Below are positions 36,346 through 44,353 of a DNA stretch of 64,000 nt, one piece after another. Below the pieces are notes generated by a model. The model was not told where the DNA came from. It ran no database searches and saw only the letters and a program-made list of their open reading frames with translations. Position 1 is the first letter of the stretch. Every line of letters begins with the position of its first letter. Both the position numbers and the translations under genes were made by a program. Origin of the DNA: CAZVFX01 sp964626565 (GTDB lineage Bacteria; Myxococcota_A; UBA9042; CAIXZC01); the NCBI GenBank assembly GCA_964626565.1, contig CAZVFX010000018.1:1-64000 (forward strand). The letters are read 5' to 3'.

Positions 36346-37359
36346 CTACTCGATCGTGTAATTCAGCGACTGCTTCTGGCCTCGCCGCATGACATCTAAA
36401 GTTATAGCGCTTGAAGTCTGCAGCTTCGTAAACAACTCCAGCGCCTTGCCCGGGGAGTTCAACTCCTCCCCGTTAATCTGCATGATGACATCGCCGGAGC
36501 GAATGCCGATGGAACGGTACAGGCTGTTGGGCCTGACACCGATAAGCTTGAAGCCCTTGTAGGTACCCGAATCCCGGTCGTAATTGGGAATCACCCTAGC
36601 TTCACGACCCAACTTGCCCAGGTCCTGAAGCTGCTCGTTCAACATGCCCCGGTCGATGCGATACTCCCACGGGCCGGTCTGCTTTACGCCTTCGGCGTAG
36701 GGGGTCTTTTTCGTCTTGTTCTTTTTCTTCTTCTTCTTCTTCTTCTTCTTCTTCTTGTCCCGGTCATCCTTTCCGGGCAGTCCCCGCCCGGCGGCCAGCT
36801 TGGCCTTCGGGTCCGGAACCTCACTCTTCTTCCACAGCAACTCGGTAACGCCCTGGCTCACCCCGATATAGTAGTTGCTGATCCGGGTAACGGTGAAGCC
36901 GGGTTTCAGCTCATCCCCGATTCCCACCCACTTGTTTTCGCCGCCCTCCACCTTTACCAGAGCAAGGTTCTTGCTCTCGTCTGCGGTGGTAATGGCCGCA
37001 ACATACTCAAGGCTCAATTCCCCCCCCGATGTGGGCTCTTCTTCGGCGATGGGAGTCTCCGCGACAACTTCGGGGGTTCCTTCTTCAACCGGGGCCTCCT
37101 TCGGCTGGCCTGCGGCGGCCGCGGCCAGGGCGAGTTGCCGCCGGCGCTCGAGGTCCACGCTCCGCAAAGCCGCGGGACGCCGAAACTCCGTGTCCTCGTC
37201 AAGCTCCACCTCTTCCTGCCCCTCAGAAGCCTCCACGAACGGAACCTTGAAGACTTCGAACTCCAGATAGGATGTAAGAGCCCGGGACGTCGCGAAACCG
37301 GCCACGAGAATCACGGCCAGATTCAACACCCAGAAGTACTTCTTGAATATGAACTCCAT
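36346..37359 (-). CDS. gspC: Type II secretion inner-membrane protein GspC with poly-Lys tract
   Basis: The 337-residue product has a short cytoplasmic N-terminus and one membrane helix (about 8-28). A Pro/Glu-rich linker leads to an HR-like domain (about 115-195). A 12-residue lysine tract follows (about 207-218), encoded by a (AAG)n microsatellite. The protein ends in a PDZ domain (about 260-337, GVRPNSLYRSIGIRSGDVIMQING). GspC links the inner-membrane platform to the secretin. The ATG at 37359 has SD GGAGGG; a GTG at 37371 is the alternative. It is the first gene of the operon, with a sigma-54 promoter upstream. Confidence 0.9.
   Translation of the reverse strand: MEFIFKKYFWVLNLAVILVAGFATSRALTSYLEFEVFKVPFVEASEGQEEVELDEDTEFRRPAALRSVDLERRRQLALAAAAAGQPKEAPVEEGTPEVVAETPIAEEEPTSGGELSLEYVAAITTADESKNLALVKVEGGENKWVGIGDELKPGFTVTRISNYYIGVSQGVTELLWKKSEVPDPKAKLAAGRGLPGKDDRDKKKKKKKKKKKKNKTKKTPYAEGVKQTGPWEYRIDRGMLNEQLQDLGKLGREARVIPNYDRDSGTYKGFKLIGVRPNSLYRSIGIRSGDVIMQINGEELNSPGKALELFTKLQTSSAITLDVMRRGQKQSLNYTIE
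36725..36757. repeat. (TTC)10 trinucleotide microsatellite in gspC
   Basis: Ten consecutive TTC units (36725-36754) encode most of the GspC lysine tract on the minus strand. Copy-number change would alter the length of the linker between the HR and PDZ domains without shifting the frame. Confidence 0.9.
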
Positions 37360-37402
37360 ATCGCCCTCCACGCATCACACAAAGCGACCGGCGCTAAACT
37401 AA

Positions 37403-37417
37403 GCAATCCCCGTGCCA
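37403..37417 (-). promoter_or_regulatory. Sigma-54 promoter (-24/-12) of the gsp operon
   Basis: Read on the minus strand, the site is TGGCAC-GGGGA-TTGC, followed by T. This is a full match to the TGGCAC-N5-TTGCW consensus, with GG and GC at the correct spacing. Transcription would begin about 12 bases downstream of the GC (near 37391), about 30 bases before the gspC ATG. An NtrC-family activator gene lies directly upstream. Confidence 0.82.
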
Positions 37418-37476
37418 TCTGATCCATTCCCCCAAATTCCCGCCGTGACCGACGGGCGGGGACGATACGCCAGGGA

Positions 37477-37506
37477 GCCGGGATTTGCCAAAATGACAAT
37501 CCCGGC
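37477..37506. promoter_or_regulatory. Inverted repeat upstream of the sigma-54 promoter
   Basis: GCCGGGATT (37477-37485) and AATCCCGGC (37498-37506) form a perfect 9-bp inverted repeat with a 12-bp spacer. Its centre is about 75 bp upstream of the -24 element. A second TTTGCCA-type half site lies at 37535-37541. It could be an activator (enhancer) site. It could also be a terminator for the upstream gene, but no T tract follows. Confidence 0.5.
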
Positions 37507-37564
37507 CACGATCACACCCGCACACGTACAGATCTGGCAAAACGGCAGGCGGAAGCAAAGGACA

Positions 37565-37619
37565 GGCGGGAGGCGGGAGGAAGACCTGAGAATTGAACAT
37601 TGATAATTGACTATTGAGG
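37565..37619. repeat. Two heptamer tracts: GGCGGGA x2 and ATTGANN x4
   Basis: GGCGGGA units occur at 37565 and 37572. Four units of the form ATTGANN (AC, TA, CT, GG at the variable end) start at 37592, 37599, 37606 and 37613. The second tract starts 7 bp beyond the stop codon of the sigma-54 activator gene. Confidence 0.88.
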
Positions 37620-37626
37620 TTTCTCT

Positions 37627-39027
37627 CTACTCCTCGTTCTGCTGCCTTTCGAGGATACGGTAGACGGTTCTCAGTGATATGCCCAGGAGGTGGGCGGCCA
37701 GCCGCTTGTTGCCCTTGGCCAGTTTCAGCGTTTCCGAAAGCAGCAGCTTCTCCATCTCTTCCATAGAGATGCCCATGGGCACGGTAATGGCGCCATCGGA
37801 GCCCCGCTCAGAGAACACCGAGTCGGGAAGGTCATCTTCCGTGAGCAGTTCGCCCTTTGCCAGGACTACCGCCCGTTCGACCGCGTTCTCCAATTCGCGA
37901 ACGTTGCCCGGCCAGTTGTAGAGGGATAACGCCTCGAGGCCCCGGCGGGAGATCCCGTCAATGTTGCGCCGATTCTTCTGCGCGTACTTGCGCAGGAAAT
38001 AGTCTGCCAGCAGCGAGACATCATCCCGCCTCTCCCGTAATGGCGGGATGTCGATGCGTATCACGTTCAACCGATAATAGAGATCGTCTCTGAAGGTGCC
38101 ATCCTCGACGGCCTGCTCCAGGTCCCGCTTGCTGGCCGCGATAATGCGTACGTCAACCTGCACCGGGCGAGACCCGCCTACCGGCTTGACCTCCCCTTCC
38201 TGAAGCACGCGCAGAAGCTTGCCCTGCAAAGACATCTCCATTTCCCCCACTTCGTCGAGGAAGAGGGTGCCTCCGTCAGCATCGCGGAACAGCCCGGCCC
38301 GCTCCTTGTGCGCGCCGGTGAAAGCGCCCCGCTCGTGGCCAAAAAGCTCCGCTTCGGCCAACTCCAGAGGCAAGGCCGCGCAGTTGAATGGGATGAACAC
38401 CTTTTCCGCCCGGCGGCTCCAACTGTGAAGCTGGCGGGCGAACAACTCTTTGCCGGTGCCGCTTTCGCCAATGAAAAGAACGCTGGCCTCGCTGGCCGCG
38501 ACCTGGCGCAACATATCCAGGAGCTGGCGCATGACATAGGAGTTGCCGATTATCAGCCGCTCTTTTTCGCTGCTTTCCAACCGGGTGCGCAGACTACGGT
38601 TTTCCAACAACAGCACCTGCTTTTCCATGGCCCGACGGACACCTTTTATGATCTGAATCTTCTTAAACGGCTTGGTGACAAAATCGTAGGCTCCTTCCTT
38701 CATCGCCTCCACCGCCCGGGCGACGGTGCCGTAGGCGGTCATGAGGATCACCTCGCTTTCCGAGGAGACCGTCTTGATAGAGCGCAACAGGTCCAGCCCG
38801 TCCATTTCCGGCATCATGAGATCGGTGAGAATCACGTCCACCCGTTGCTTGCGCACAAGCTCCAGTGCATCGCGCCCGCCGGAAGCCAGCAGGATCTCGT
38901 ATCCTTCCTTGGCGAACACCCCTTCGATGCTCTCCAGGTTTGACTCATCGTCGTCCACAACGAGCAGGGTGGGTTTGACCTGCCATCGGTCGTCCGCCCA
39001 GGCTCCCCTTTCTGACTTGCCGCCCAC
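37627..39027 (-). CDS. NtrC-family sigma-54-dependent response regulator
   Basis: The product is 466 residues from a GTG at 39027, which has a near-perfect SD (GGAGGTGA) five bases upstream; the longer frame from 39075 lacks one. The receiver domain (about 20-135) has acidic pocket D25-D27, phospho-acceptor Asp69, Thr97 and Lys119. The AAA+ domain has Walker A GESGTGKE (187-194) and the sigma-54 contact loop GAFTGA (234-239), with Walker B and arginine finger downstream. A Fis-type helix-turn-helix occupies about 425-460 (NKRLAAHLLGISLRTVYRIL). It lies just upstream of the sigma-54 promoter of the T2SS operon and is its likely activator. No sensor kinase is encoded nearby. Confidence 0.93.
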   Translation of the reverse strand: MGGKSERGAWADDRWQVKPTLLVVDDDESNLESIEGVFAKEGYEILLASGGRDALELVRKQRVDVILTDLMMPEMDGLDLLRSIKTVSSESEVILMTAYGTVARAVEAMKEGAYDFVTKPFKKIQIIKGVRRAMEKQVLLLENRSLRTRLESSEKERLIIGNSYVMRQLLDMLRQVAASEASVLFIGESGTGKELFARQLHSWSRRAEKVFIPFNCAALPLELAEAELFGHERGAFTGAHKERAGLFRDADGGTLFLDEVGEMEMSLQGKLLRVLQEGEVKPVGGSRPVQVDVRIIAASKRDLEQAVEDGTFRDDLYYRLNVIRIDIPPLRERRDDVSLLADYFLRKYAQKNRRNIDGISRRGLEALSLYNWPGNVRELENAVERAVVLAKGELLTEDDLPDSVFSERGSDGAITVPMGISMEEMEKLLLSETLKLAKGNKRLAAHLLGISLRTVYRILERQQNEE

Positions 39028-39090
39028 TCTTTCACCTCCGATTCGCAAGCGCCCAGAGTCTAGCAGCTTACGCACTCACTAACAAGAAAA

Positions 39091-39136
39091 GGCGGGCGCA
39101 TGTTCCCGCTGGCGGGGAAACATGAATATTCCCGCC
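39091..39136. promoter_or_regulatory. Nested inverted repeat in a divergent intergenic region
   Basis: An inner stem pairs CATGTT-CCCGC (39099-39109) with GCGGGG-AAACATG (39112-39124) with bulges. It is enclosed by outer arms GGCGGG (39091-39096) and CCCGCC (39131-39136). It lies between the divergent sigma-54 activator and Cys-rich lipoprotein genes, so it could be an operator or an RNA hairpin. No T tract follows. Confidence 0.5.
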
Positions 39137-39185
39137 GGGCGAGCGTTTATCAGCCAGCGTTCCTGAATGAACCGGAGGTGACTAA

Positions 39186-40157
39186 ATGCGTTTTTTACCA
39201 CACAGTATGAGCGTCATACTTCTAGGCGCAGGGTTGTTGATGATCGCCCCTTCCTGCGTCGTCGAGCAACACCCCGGCCCGGAGATGCAGGAGTTGGTAT
39301 GCGACTCCGACGGCTGCAAGTTATGTGAAGGGCTTAATTGTAGCACCTACTACTGCGACACCATGAACCAGTGCCCCGGCGGGTTCAAGTGCACCAGCCA
39401 AGGGTTGTGCAAGCCCGCGAACGGCGCGGGCCAGCAAGGTTCGGCGGGCCATCCGGGCGGCTCACCGGGCAACATCAACGGCAACGATGAACCGCAAGCG
39501 CCCGCGGACGATCCGCCCGAGCACGAACAACCTTCCACCGACCCCGAGCCGGAACCCGCAACTCCTGAATGTGAAGAGGCGGCACAGTGTGACAAGATGC
39601 AGGAGTGCATGGAAGGGGTGTGCGTGGAAAAAGAGCCGGTTGAGAAAGAGGAGTTGGCCTGTCTGTTCAATTCCGATTGCGGTCCCGACGGGTTGTGTAT
39701 GGACGGAGACTGCCACTTCGCTTGCACCGACGCCGGAGCCTGTCCCGTAACCCAGGTCTGCCACAGCAATATCTGCCTGCCCTCGACCCAGGCCGCAGCC
39801 GAGTGCGTATTTGGCGCTGATTGCAGCACCGACGCGCTGTGCATCAACGCAGCGTGCATCCCGTTGTGTGAAGCGCCTGACGACTGCGGGGCCAACGAGT
39901 TGTGCGCCAGCGGGCTGTGCACCCCGGACACCGCGCCCAAAGCGCAATGCCTCGCGGCCAACGACTGCGACCAGGGACTGGCCTGCGTGGAAGGCAGGTG
40001 CCTGGCCCCTTGCGGCCCTTCCGGATCGTGCGATGAGGGCTTTGCCTGTAACTTCGGATTCTGCAATCCGATTTTCGAATGCCGCCACTCAGACGAGTGC
40101 GAAGCGACCCTCGTCTGCATCGACGGCTCCTGTTCTTCCCTCGAGCTTCTTCTTTAG
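39186..40157 (+). CDS. Cys-rich lipoprotein with EB-like modules
   Basis: The 323-residue product has a lipoprotein signal with lipobox APSC (Cys about 24). A Pro/Glu-rich spacer (about 80-125) is followed by at least six tandem Cys modules of the form CxxxxDCxxxxxCxxGxCxxxC (about 128-315). The start is fixed by GGAGGTGACTAA just before the ATG. Such modules are disulfide-rich, so the protein must fold outside the cytoplasm. It overlaps the convergent siroheme methyltransferase gene by 4 bp. No catalytic motif is seen. Confidence 0.82.
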   Translation: MRFLPHSMSVILLGAGLLMIAPSCVVEQHPGPEMQELVCDSDGCKLCEGLNCSTYYCDTMNQCPGGFKCTSQGLCKPANGAGQQGSAGHPGGSPGNINGNDEPQAPADDPPEHEQPSTDPEPEPATPECEEAAQCDKMQECMEGVCVEKEPVEKEELACLFNSDCGPDGLCMDGDCHFACTDAGACPVTQVCHSNICLPSTQAAAECVFGADCSTDALCINAACIPLCEAPDDCGANELCASGLCTPDTAPKAQCLAANDCDQGLACVEGRCLAPCGPSGSCDEGFACNFGFCNPIFECRHSDECEATLVCIDGSCSSLELLL

Positions 40158-40936
40158 CTCCCCAGCGCCTGCGCCGGGCCCGCCCCTCCCTTTTGCCCAG
40201 GTCCCAGGGCCCGGCCGGCGCTGCCTGACAGGTACGCCCTGGCCGCCTTGCCCACAATCAGGATTGCCGGGCTCGAGACTGCGCCCGCGGCTTCGCCGGC
40301 CTGGTTGAGGCGGCACGGCACACGGTGCTCATCTGCAGTGCAAGCTCGTTCGATGAAAAGACAGGGAGTGGCTGCATCCCACCCTTGCGACATGAGTTGG
40401 GCCGCGACTTTGCCCGACGTGGCGACACCCATGTAGACCACCAGGGTATCGGCCACCGGATAAGTTTCGTTGAAGTCGCCGCCGACGCCACGTGCGGTGA
40501 CGGCCGCAAAAGAGCGGGCCTCACCACGAAGCGTCAAAGGCAAACCTGCCGCGGACAGGGCGGCGGTGCATACGCTGGGGCCGGGCACCACCTCCCACGG
40601 TATACCCCGGCCGGAAAGAAACGCGATTTCTTCGTTGAGGCAACCGAACACTCCGGGGTCTCCCCCTTTGAGCCGCACCACCGTCATGCCACGGCTCGCC
40701 CATTCCCCCATCAGACCGTTGATCTCGTCCTGGCTTTCACGCGCTCCGCGTCTCCTCAAATGCCGGAGTTCTTTGCCCTCCCCCTGGATGCCCAGCTCGT
40801 CCAGAAATGACGCGGGAAGCAGGGAGTCGAAAATGATAGCGTCGGCTTTAACAAGCGCTCGGAATCCTCTCACGGAAATAAGGTCCGGCGAACCAGGTCC
40901 TGCGCCCACCAGATAGACCTTGCCGCTTGCTGCCAT
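40154..40936 (-). CDS. cobA: Uroporphyrinogen-III C-methyltransferase
   Basis: The 260-residue product has the tetrapyrrole methylase fold: VYLVGAGPGSPDLISVRG (about 7-24), DAIIFDSLL, the RLKGGDPGVFGCLNEE motif (about 88-104) and the VPGPSVCTAALSAAGLPLT motif (about 120-138). It transfers two methyl groups from SAM to uroporphyrinogen III to make precorrin-2, the precursor of siroheme. The product would feed the sulfite reductase encoded immediately upstream. The family's CysG N-terminal dehydrogenase/ferrochelatase part is absent here. SD GGAGGG supports the ATG at 40936. It is the last gene of the sulfur operon. Confidence 0.92.
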   Translation of the reverse strand: MAASGKVYLVGAGPGSPDLISVRGFRALVKADAIIFDSLLPASFLDELGIQGEGKELRHLRRRGARESQDEINGLMGEWASRGMTVVRLKGGDPGVFGCLNEEIAFLSGRGIPWEVVPGPSVCTAALSAAGLPLTLRGEARSFAAVTARGVGGDFNETYPVADTLVVYMGVATSGKVAAQLMSQGWDAATPCLFIERACTADEHRVPCRLNQAGEAAGAVSSPAILIVGKAARAYLSGSAGRALGPGQKGGAGPAQALGS

Positions 40937-40969
40937 AACACCCTCCACGGAATTTCGTCATGCGCGCTC

Positions 40970-43288
40970 TCAAGCGCGGCGGATGGTGACCTTCCAGTGG
41001 CCTTCTTCCCGGTCGATCGAGAGCACTTCGTGGCCTTCCTTGGCCACGCTCTCCGGCACGTTCCTCGCACCGTCATCGTCCAGCAGGACCGCCAGCACCG
41101 AGCCACTCGGCAACGGCTGCAATGCCATGCGGGTCTTCACAAAGTTCAAGGGGCAGGTGACGCCCCTGAAATCAACTTCCCGGTCGACCGCAACAGGCTG
41201 CTCCGCCTGCTGCGCCTGCTCAGGCTGCTCCTCCACCGCTTCGAAGCGCAGCGAATCATCCATGGTACGATACAAGCTCTTTACCGCGTCTACAAGCTCT
41301 TGCACCGCGGCCGCATCGGCACCGAATTCATGCTCGGGGTCGGTGCTATCAAAGGCCAGCTCGCACTGTTCGACAACGGTTGCCTGGGCTTTGCCGACCA
41401 GGCCGGCCTCCACAAAGTGGCGGGCGAACAGCCGCGGCGCGTCCGCAGGCTGGCGGGCTTCCAGGCCCCGGGTCACCAACAACGCCCGGCAGGCGTGGAC
41501 CGCCGCGCCATGAAGCCTTCCCGCAGCGATCTCCTCGTCGGCGGTGCCCAGGTCCAGTTCGATAAGGTCGAACACCCCGGCCCCGCATTCCCCGGGCCCC
41601 CTGCCTTCCAGGGAGAACGGCTGGCGTGCTCCCCAGTCCACGTAGAAAGACTCATCCAAAGCGCCGGCGTCGGGCAGATCAGCGGCGCCGCCTATCTGCA
41701 GCAGAATCTCTTCGCTGTTGCTTCGGAAATGTTCAGAGAACCCGGGCTTTTCGGCACCCTGAAGATACTCTTCCAGCAGCTCTGCCACAAGCTTGGGCAC
41801 GGCTCGGGCAGGCACGCCCCTGCTCCCCTCAGCCAGGGCTGAATCGGGACCCGCAGCCCGGCCGCCCACTTGCACGACATAGGCAGGGGCAAGGAGTCCG
41901 GTGACCCGGCGCGCGGCACCAAACAGGGCGATGTCCGCCACCGGGTGCCTGCCACACGAATTGGGGCAGCCGCTGATGTGAATACCCAGTTCACCAGCCT
42001 CCTGCAGGTCCATACTGCGCCCTTCCAGTTCCGACCGTATCGCCTGGGCCATCCCCCTCGACAGGCAGATACCCAGGCGGCAGGTGGCCGCACCGGTGCA
42101 AGCCACCATGCGGGCCAACACCGGCGGCAGAGGTTCGGCAAGACCAAGGTCAACCAGGTCCGCATGCACTTCAGACAATTGCTCTTCAGGGACCCATCGA
42201 AGCTGCAGATTCTGCCACTGGTCTGCGCGCACCAACCCCTCGCCAAAGGTGTCGGCCAGGAGGGCCAGCTTCGCGGCCGTGTCTGCGGTCATGTCCCCTA
42301 AGAAGATGGGAATCTGCACCGCGAAATAGCCTTCCTGCTTTTGCGGGCGCGCATTCGCGGCCGCCCACGCTTCGAACCCGGGAGCACGCGCCCCGGCGCG
42401 GGGCGGCCGACCTGCCCGAAGGCGTGGAGGATGGACCGACCGCCCGTTACCGGGAGCGTCAGAATTGCACACCGCCAGTTCGGCCTTGTACAACTCCCTG
42501 AATCGTTCGAGCCCCAGTTTTTCAACCAGGAAGCGCAGCCTCGCCCGATGTTTGTTGCGCCGATTGCCGTGACGGTCGAACACCCGCATCACCGCCTCGG
42601 AGATCTTGTGCACTTCATCCGCAGGAACGTTGGCCTCCAGCAGGTTCCCGACCCGGCTCACCGCGCCCATACCACCGCCGATGTAGACGTCGAATCCGGG
42701 GCGGCCGCCGCCCTTGGCCGCCACAAAGCCCAGGTCGTTCACCGCCGCGCCCGCGCAGTCGCGGTCGCACCCTGAGAAGGCCAGCTTGTATTTTCGGGGC
42801 AGGCTCAAATTGCCGGGACGCCCCAGCATGAACGAGGTGAGCGCGGGCGGGTAGGGGCCGATATCAAAATGTTCGTCAGGGCACACTCCCGCGTCGCAGC
42901 ACCCGGTGATATTCCTCACCGAGTTGCCACCACCGCCCCGGGTGGACAGACCCGCGTCGTTCAACTCGACCAGAGCGGGTGTAATGTCATCCAGGCTTAC
43001 CCCGTGAACCTGGACGTCCTGCCGGGTGGTAACGTGCAACACGCCGTTGCCATAGGTAGTGGAGACTCGCGCCATGGCGGTCAGGTGATCCGGCAACACT
43101 ACTCCGGCCGGACATCGAACCCGCAGCATGTAGACGCCGTCCTCACGTTGCTCGTAGACCCCCCGGGGGACCCGGAAAGTCCGATACTCGACTGCGGACA
43201 ATTCTCCCCGCTTGAAGCGCTCCGTTTCCAGGGCAAACTGCTCCGGATCCGAAATCGCCTCCGCGGGCATTTCGTAGGTACTTTTCAT
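40970..43288 (-). CDS. Sulfite/nitrite reductase with duplicated FeS-siroheme motifs and C-terminal TusA domain
   Basis: The 772-residue product contains two ferredoxin-like/siroheme half repeats. The C-terminal half has the usual 4Fe-4S/siroheme ligand pattern: Cys397-x5-Cys403 and Cys441-x3-Cys445 (SGCPNSCG). Unusually, the N-terminal half also has a full set: Cys130-x5-Cys136 and Cys174-x3-Cys178 (SGCDRDCAG). Residues about 575-680 are helical, possibly HEPN-like. Residues about 703-772 form a TusA/SirA sulfur-carrier domain with the active CPLNFVK motif (Cys712). The likely reaction is sulfite to sulfide, judging from neighbours cysH, cysK and cobA; nitrite remains possible. It starts 4 bp after cysK. 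Confidence 0.88.
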   Translation of the reverse strand: MKSTYEMPAEAISDPEQFALETERFKRGELSAVEYRTFRVPRGVYEQREDGVYMLRVRCPAGVVLPDHLTAMARVSTTYGNGVLHVTTRQDVQVHGVSLDDITPALVELNDAGLSTRGGGGNSVRNITGCCDAGVCPDEHFDIGPYPPALTSFMLGRPGNLSLPRKYKLAFSGCDRDCAGAAVNDLGFVAAKGGGRPGFDVYIGGGMGAVSRVGNLLEANVPADEVHKISEAVMRVFDRHGNRRNKHRARLRFLVEKLGLERFRELYKAELAVCNSDAPGNGRSVHPPRLRAGRPPRAGARAPGFEAWAAANARPQKQEGYFAVQIPIFLGDMTADTAAKLALLADTFGEGLVRADQWQNLQLRWVPEEQLSEVHADLVDLGLAEPLPPVLARMVACTGAATCRLGICLSRGMAQAIRSELEGRSMDLQEAGELGIHISGCPNSCGRHPVADIALFGAARRVTGLLAPAYVVQVGGRAAGPDSALAEGSRGVPARAVPKLVAELLEEYLQGAEKPGFSEHFRSNSEEILLQIGGAADLPDAGALDESFYVDWGARQPFSLEGRGPGECGAGVFDLIELDLGTADEEIAAGRLHGAAVHACRALLVTRGLEARQPADAPRLFARHFVEAGLVGKAQATVVEQCELAFDSTDPEHEFGADAAAVQELVDAVKSLYRTMDDSLRFEAVEEQPEQAQQAEQPVAVDREVDFRGVTCPLNFVKTRMALQPLPSGSVLAVLLDDDGARNVPESVAKEGHEVLSIDREEGHWKVTIRRA

Positions 43289-43292
43289 TTTG

Positions 43293-44276
43293 CTACCCCG
43301 TGGCCAGCCCTTCCTCTCCGAGCATCTCGGCGAAATAGCTCAGGTACTTCTGCCCGCCGTCCGGCGCGATACACACTGCCAGACCCTCTTCTTCCCGGGT
43401 GCGCGACAGTGCGGCGTGGACGATGGCTCCGGTGGACGGCCCGACTACCAGGGCCTCCTCGCCAAACAGGCGGCGGGTCATCGCGTAGGCCGGCTCGTCG
43501 TTTACCGGGATCACTTCGTCTATGAGAGTTGTATCGAGGATGGAAGGGATCTTTGATTCCTGCAGGTTCTTCAGACCGGGGAGGCGGTGACCTTTTTGAG
43601 GCTCAACCGCGATCACCCGTACATCGGGGTTTTGCTCTTTCAGGTAGCGCGCCACCCCGGTGATGGTGCCGCACGTTCCGTAGCCGGCAAAGAACCACTT
43701 CACTTTGCCCTCGGTCTGCCGCCAGATTTCCGGCCCCGTCGTCTCATAGTGAGCGCGCACGTTGTCTTCGTTCTCATACTGGTTGGGCATGACGTACTTC
43801 TCGGCCCCGCCCGCACTATTAACAAAGGAATGAGCCAGCGCAATGGCGCCGTCCTTGGGATGGTCGATGGGGCACAAGTCGTCGGGGGTGGGCCACACCG
43901 TCGCCCCCAGCATGCGCAACAGCAGCATCTTTTCCTCGGGCACGCCGTCGGGAATGGTCACCGATATCGGCGACCCCATAAGCGCGGCCAACGCGGCCAG
44001 AGCTATGCCGGTGTTTCCCGACGTGGGCTCCACAATCTCCTTGCCATCGAGTTCGCCCCTCTCGGACAAGCCCTTCAACAGATAGTGTGCGGTGCGGTCT
44101 TTGATGGAACCGAACGGATTGTACCATTCGAGTTTGACGTAGAGATCCGCCCCCCCGCCGGGCGCCAGGTTTCCCAGGCGCACCAGCGGAGTGGGGTCCT
44201 CTGGATTGGCGATCATCTGGCGCACGTCATCGTATCGGCGAGCGCGCGGATCCGCTTTCAGTCTCTCCTCAGCCAT
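43293..44276 (-). CDS. cysK: Cysteine synthase (PLP-dependent)
   Basis: The 327-residue fold-type II PLP enzyme has NPFGSIKDR with the Schiff-base Lys59, the phosphate/substrate loop TSGNTG (85-90), a glycine-rich PLP-phosphate loop (AGYGTCGTITGVARYL near 193-208) and the final VGPSTGA segment. It makes cysteine from sulfide and an activated serine (O-acetyl- or O-phospho-serine). The position between cysH and the sulfite reductase supports an assimilatory role. Its closest subgroup (CysK, CysM or cystathionine beta-synthase-like) cannot be settled by eye. Confidence 0.88.
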   Translation of the reverse strand: MAEERLKADPRARRYDDVRQMIANPEDPTPLVRLGNLAPGGGADLYVKLEWYNPFGSIKDRTAHYLLKGLSERGELDGKEIVEPTSGNTGIALAALAALMGSPISVTIPDGVPEEKMLLLRMLGATVWPTPDDLCPIDHPKDGAIALAHSFVNSAGGAEKYVMPNQYENEDNVRAHYETTGPEIWRQTEGKVKWFFAGYGTCGTITGVARYLKEQNPDVRVIAVEPQKGHRLPGLKNLQESKIPSILDTTLIDEVIPVNDEPAYAMTRRLFGEEALVVGPSTGAIVHAALSRTREEEGLAVCIAPDGGQKYLSYFAEMLGEEGLATG

Positions 44277-44300
44277 GGTCTCCTCCCTGATCCTATGGCC

Positions 44301-44351
44301 GGGGACAGAACTTGCGCCCGTAGACTGCCGAACAGGCCGGGTCCAGTCCCC
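44301..44351. other. Inverted repeat GGGGAC...GTCCCC between cysH and cysK
   Basis: GGGGAC (44301-44306) and GTCCCC (44346-44351) are perfect 6-bp complements 39 bp apart in the 77-bp spacer between the two genes. The context resembles short REP-like intergenic elements. A related GTCCAGTCCC string occurs at 31911 in the gspF-gspE spacer. Confidence 0.35.
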
Positions 44352-44353
44352 TT

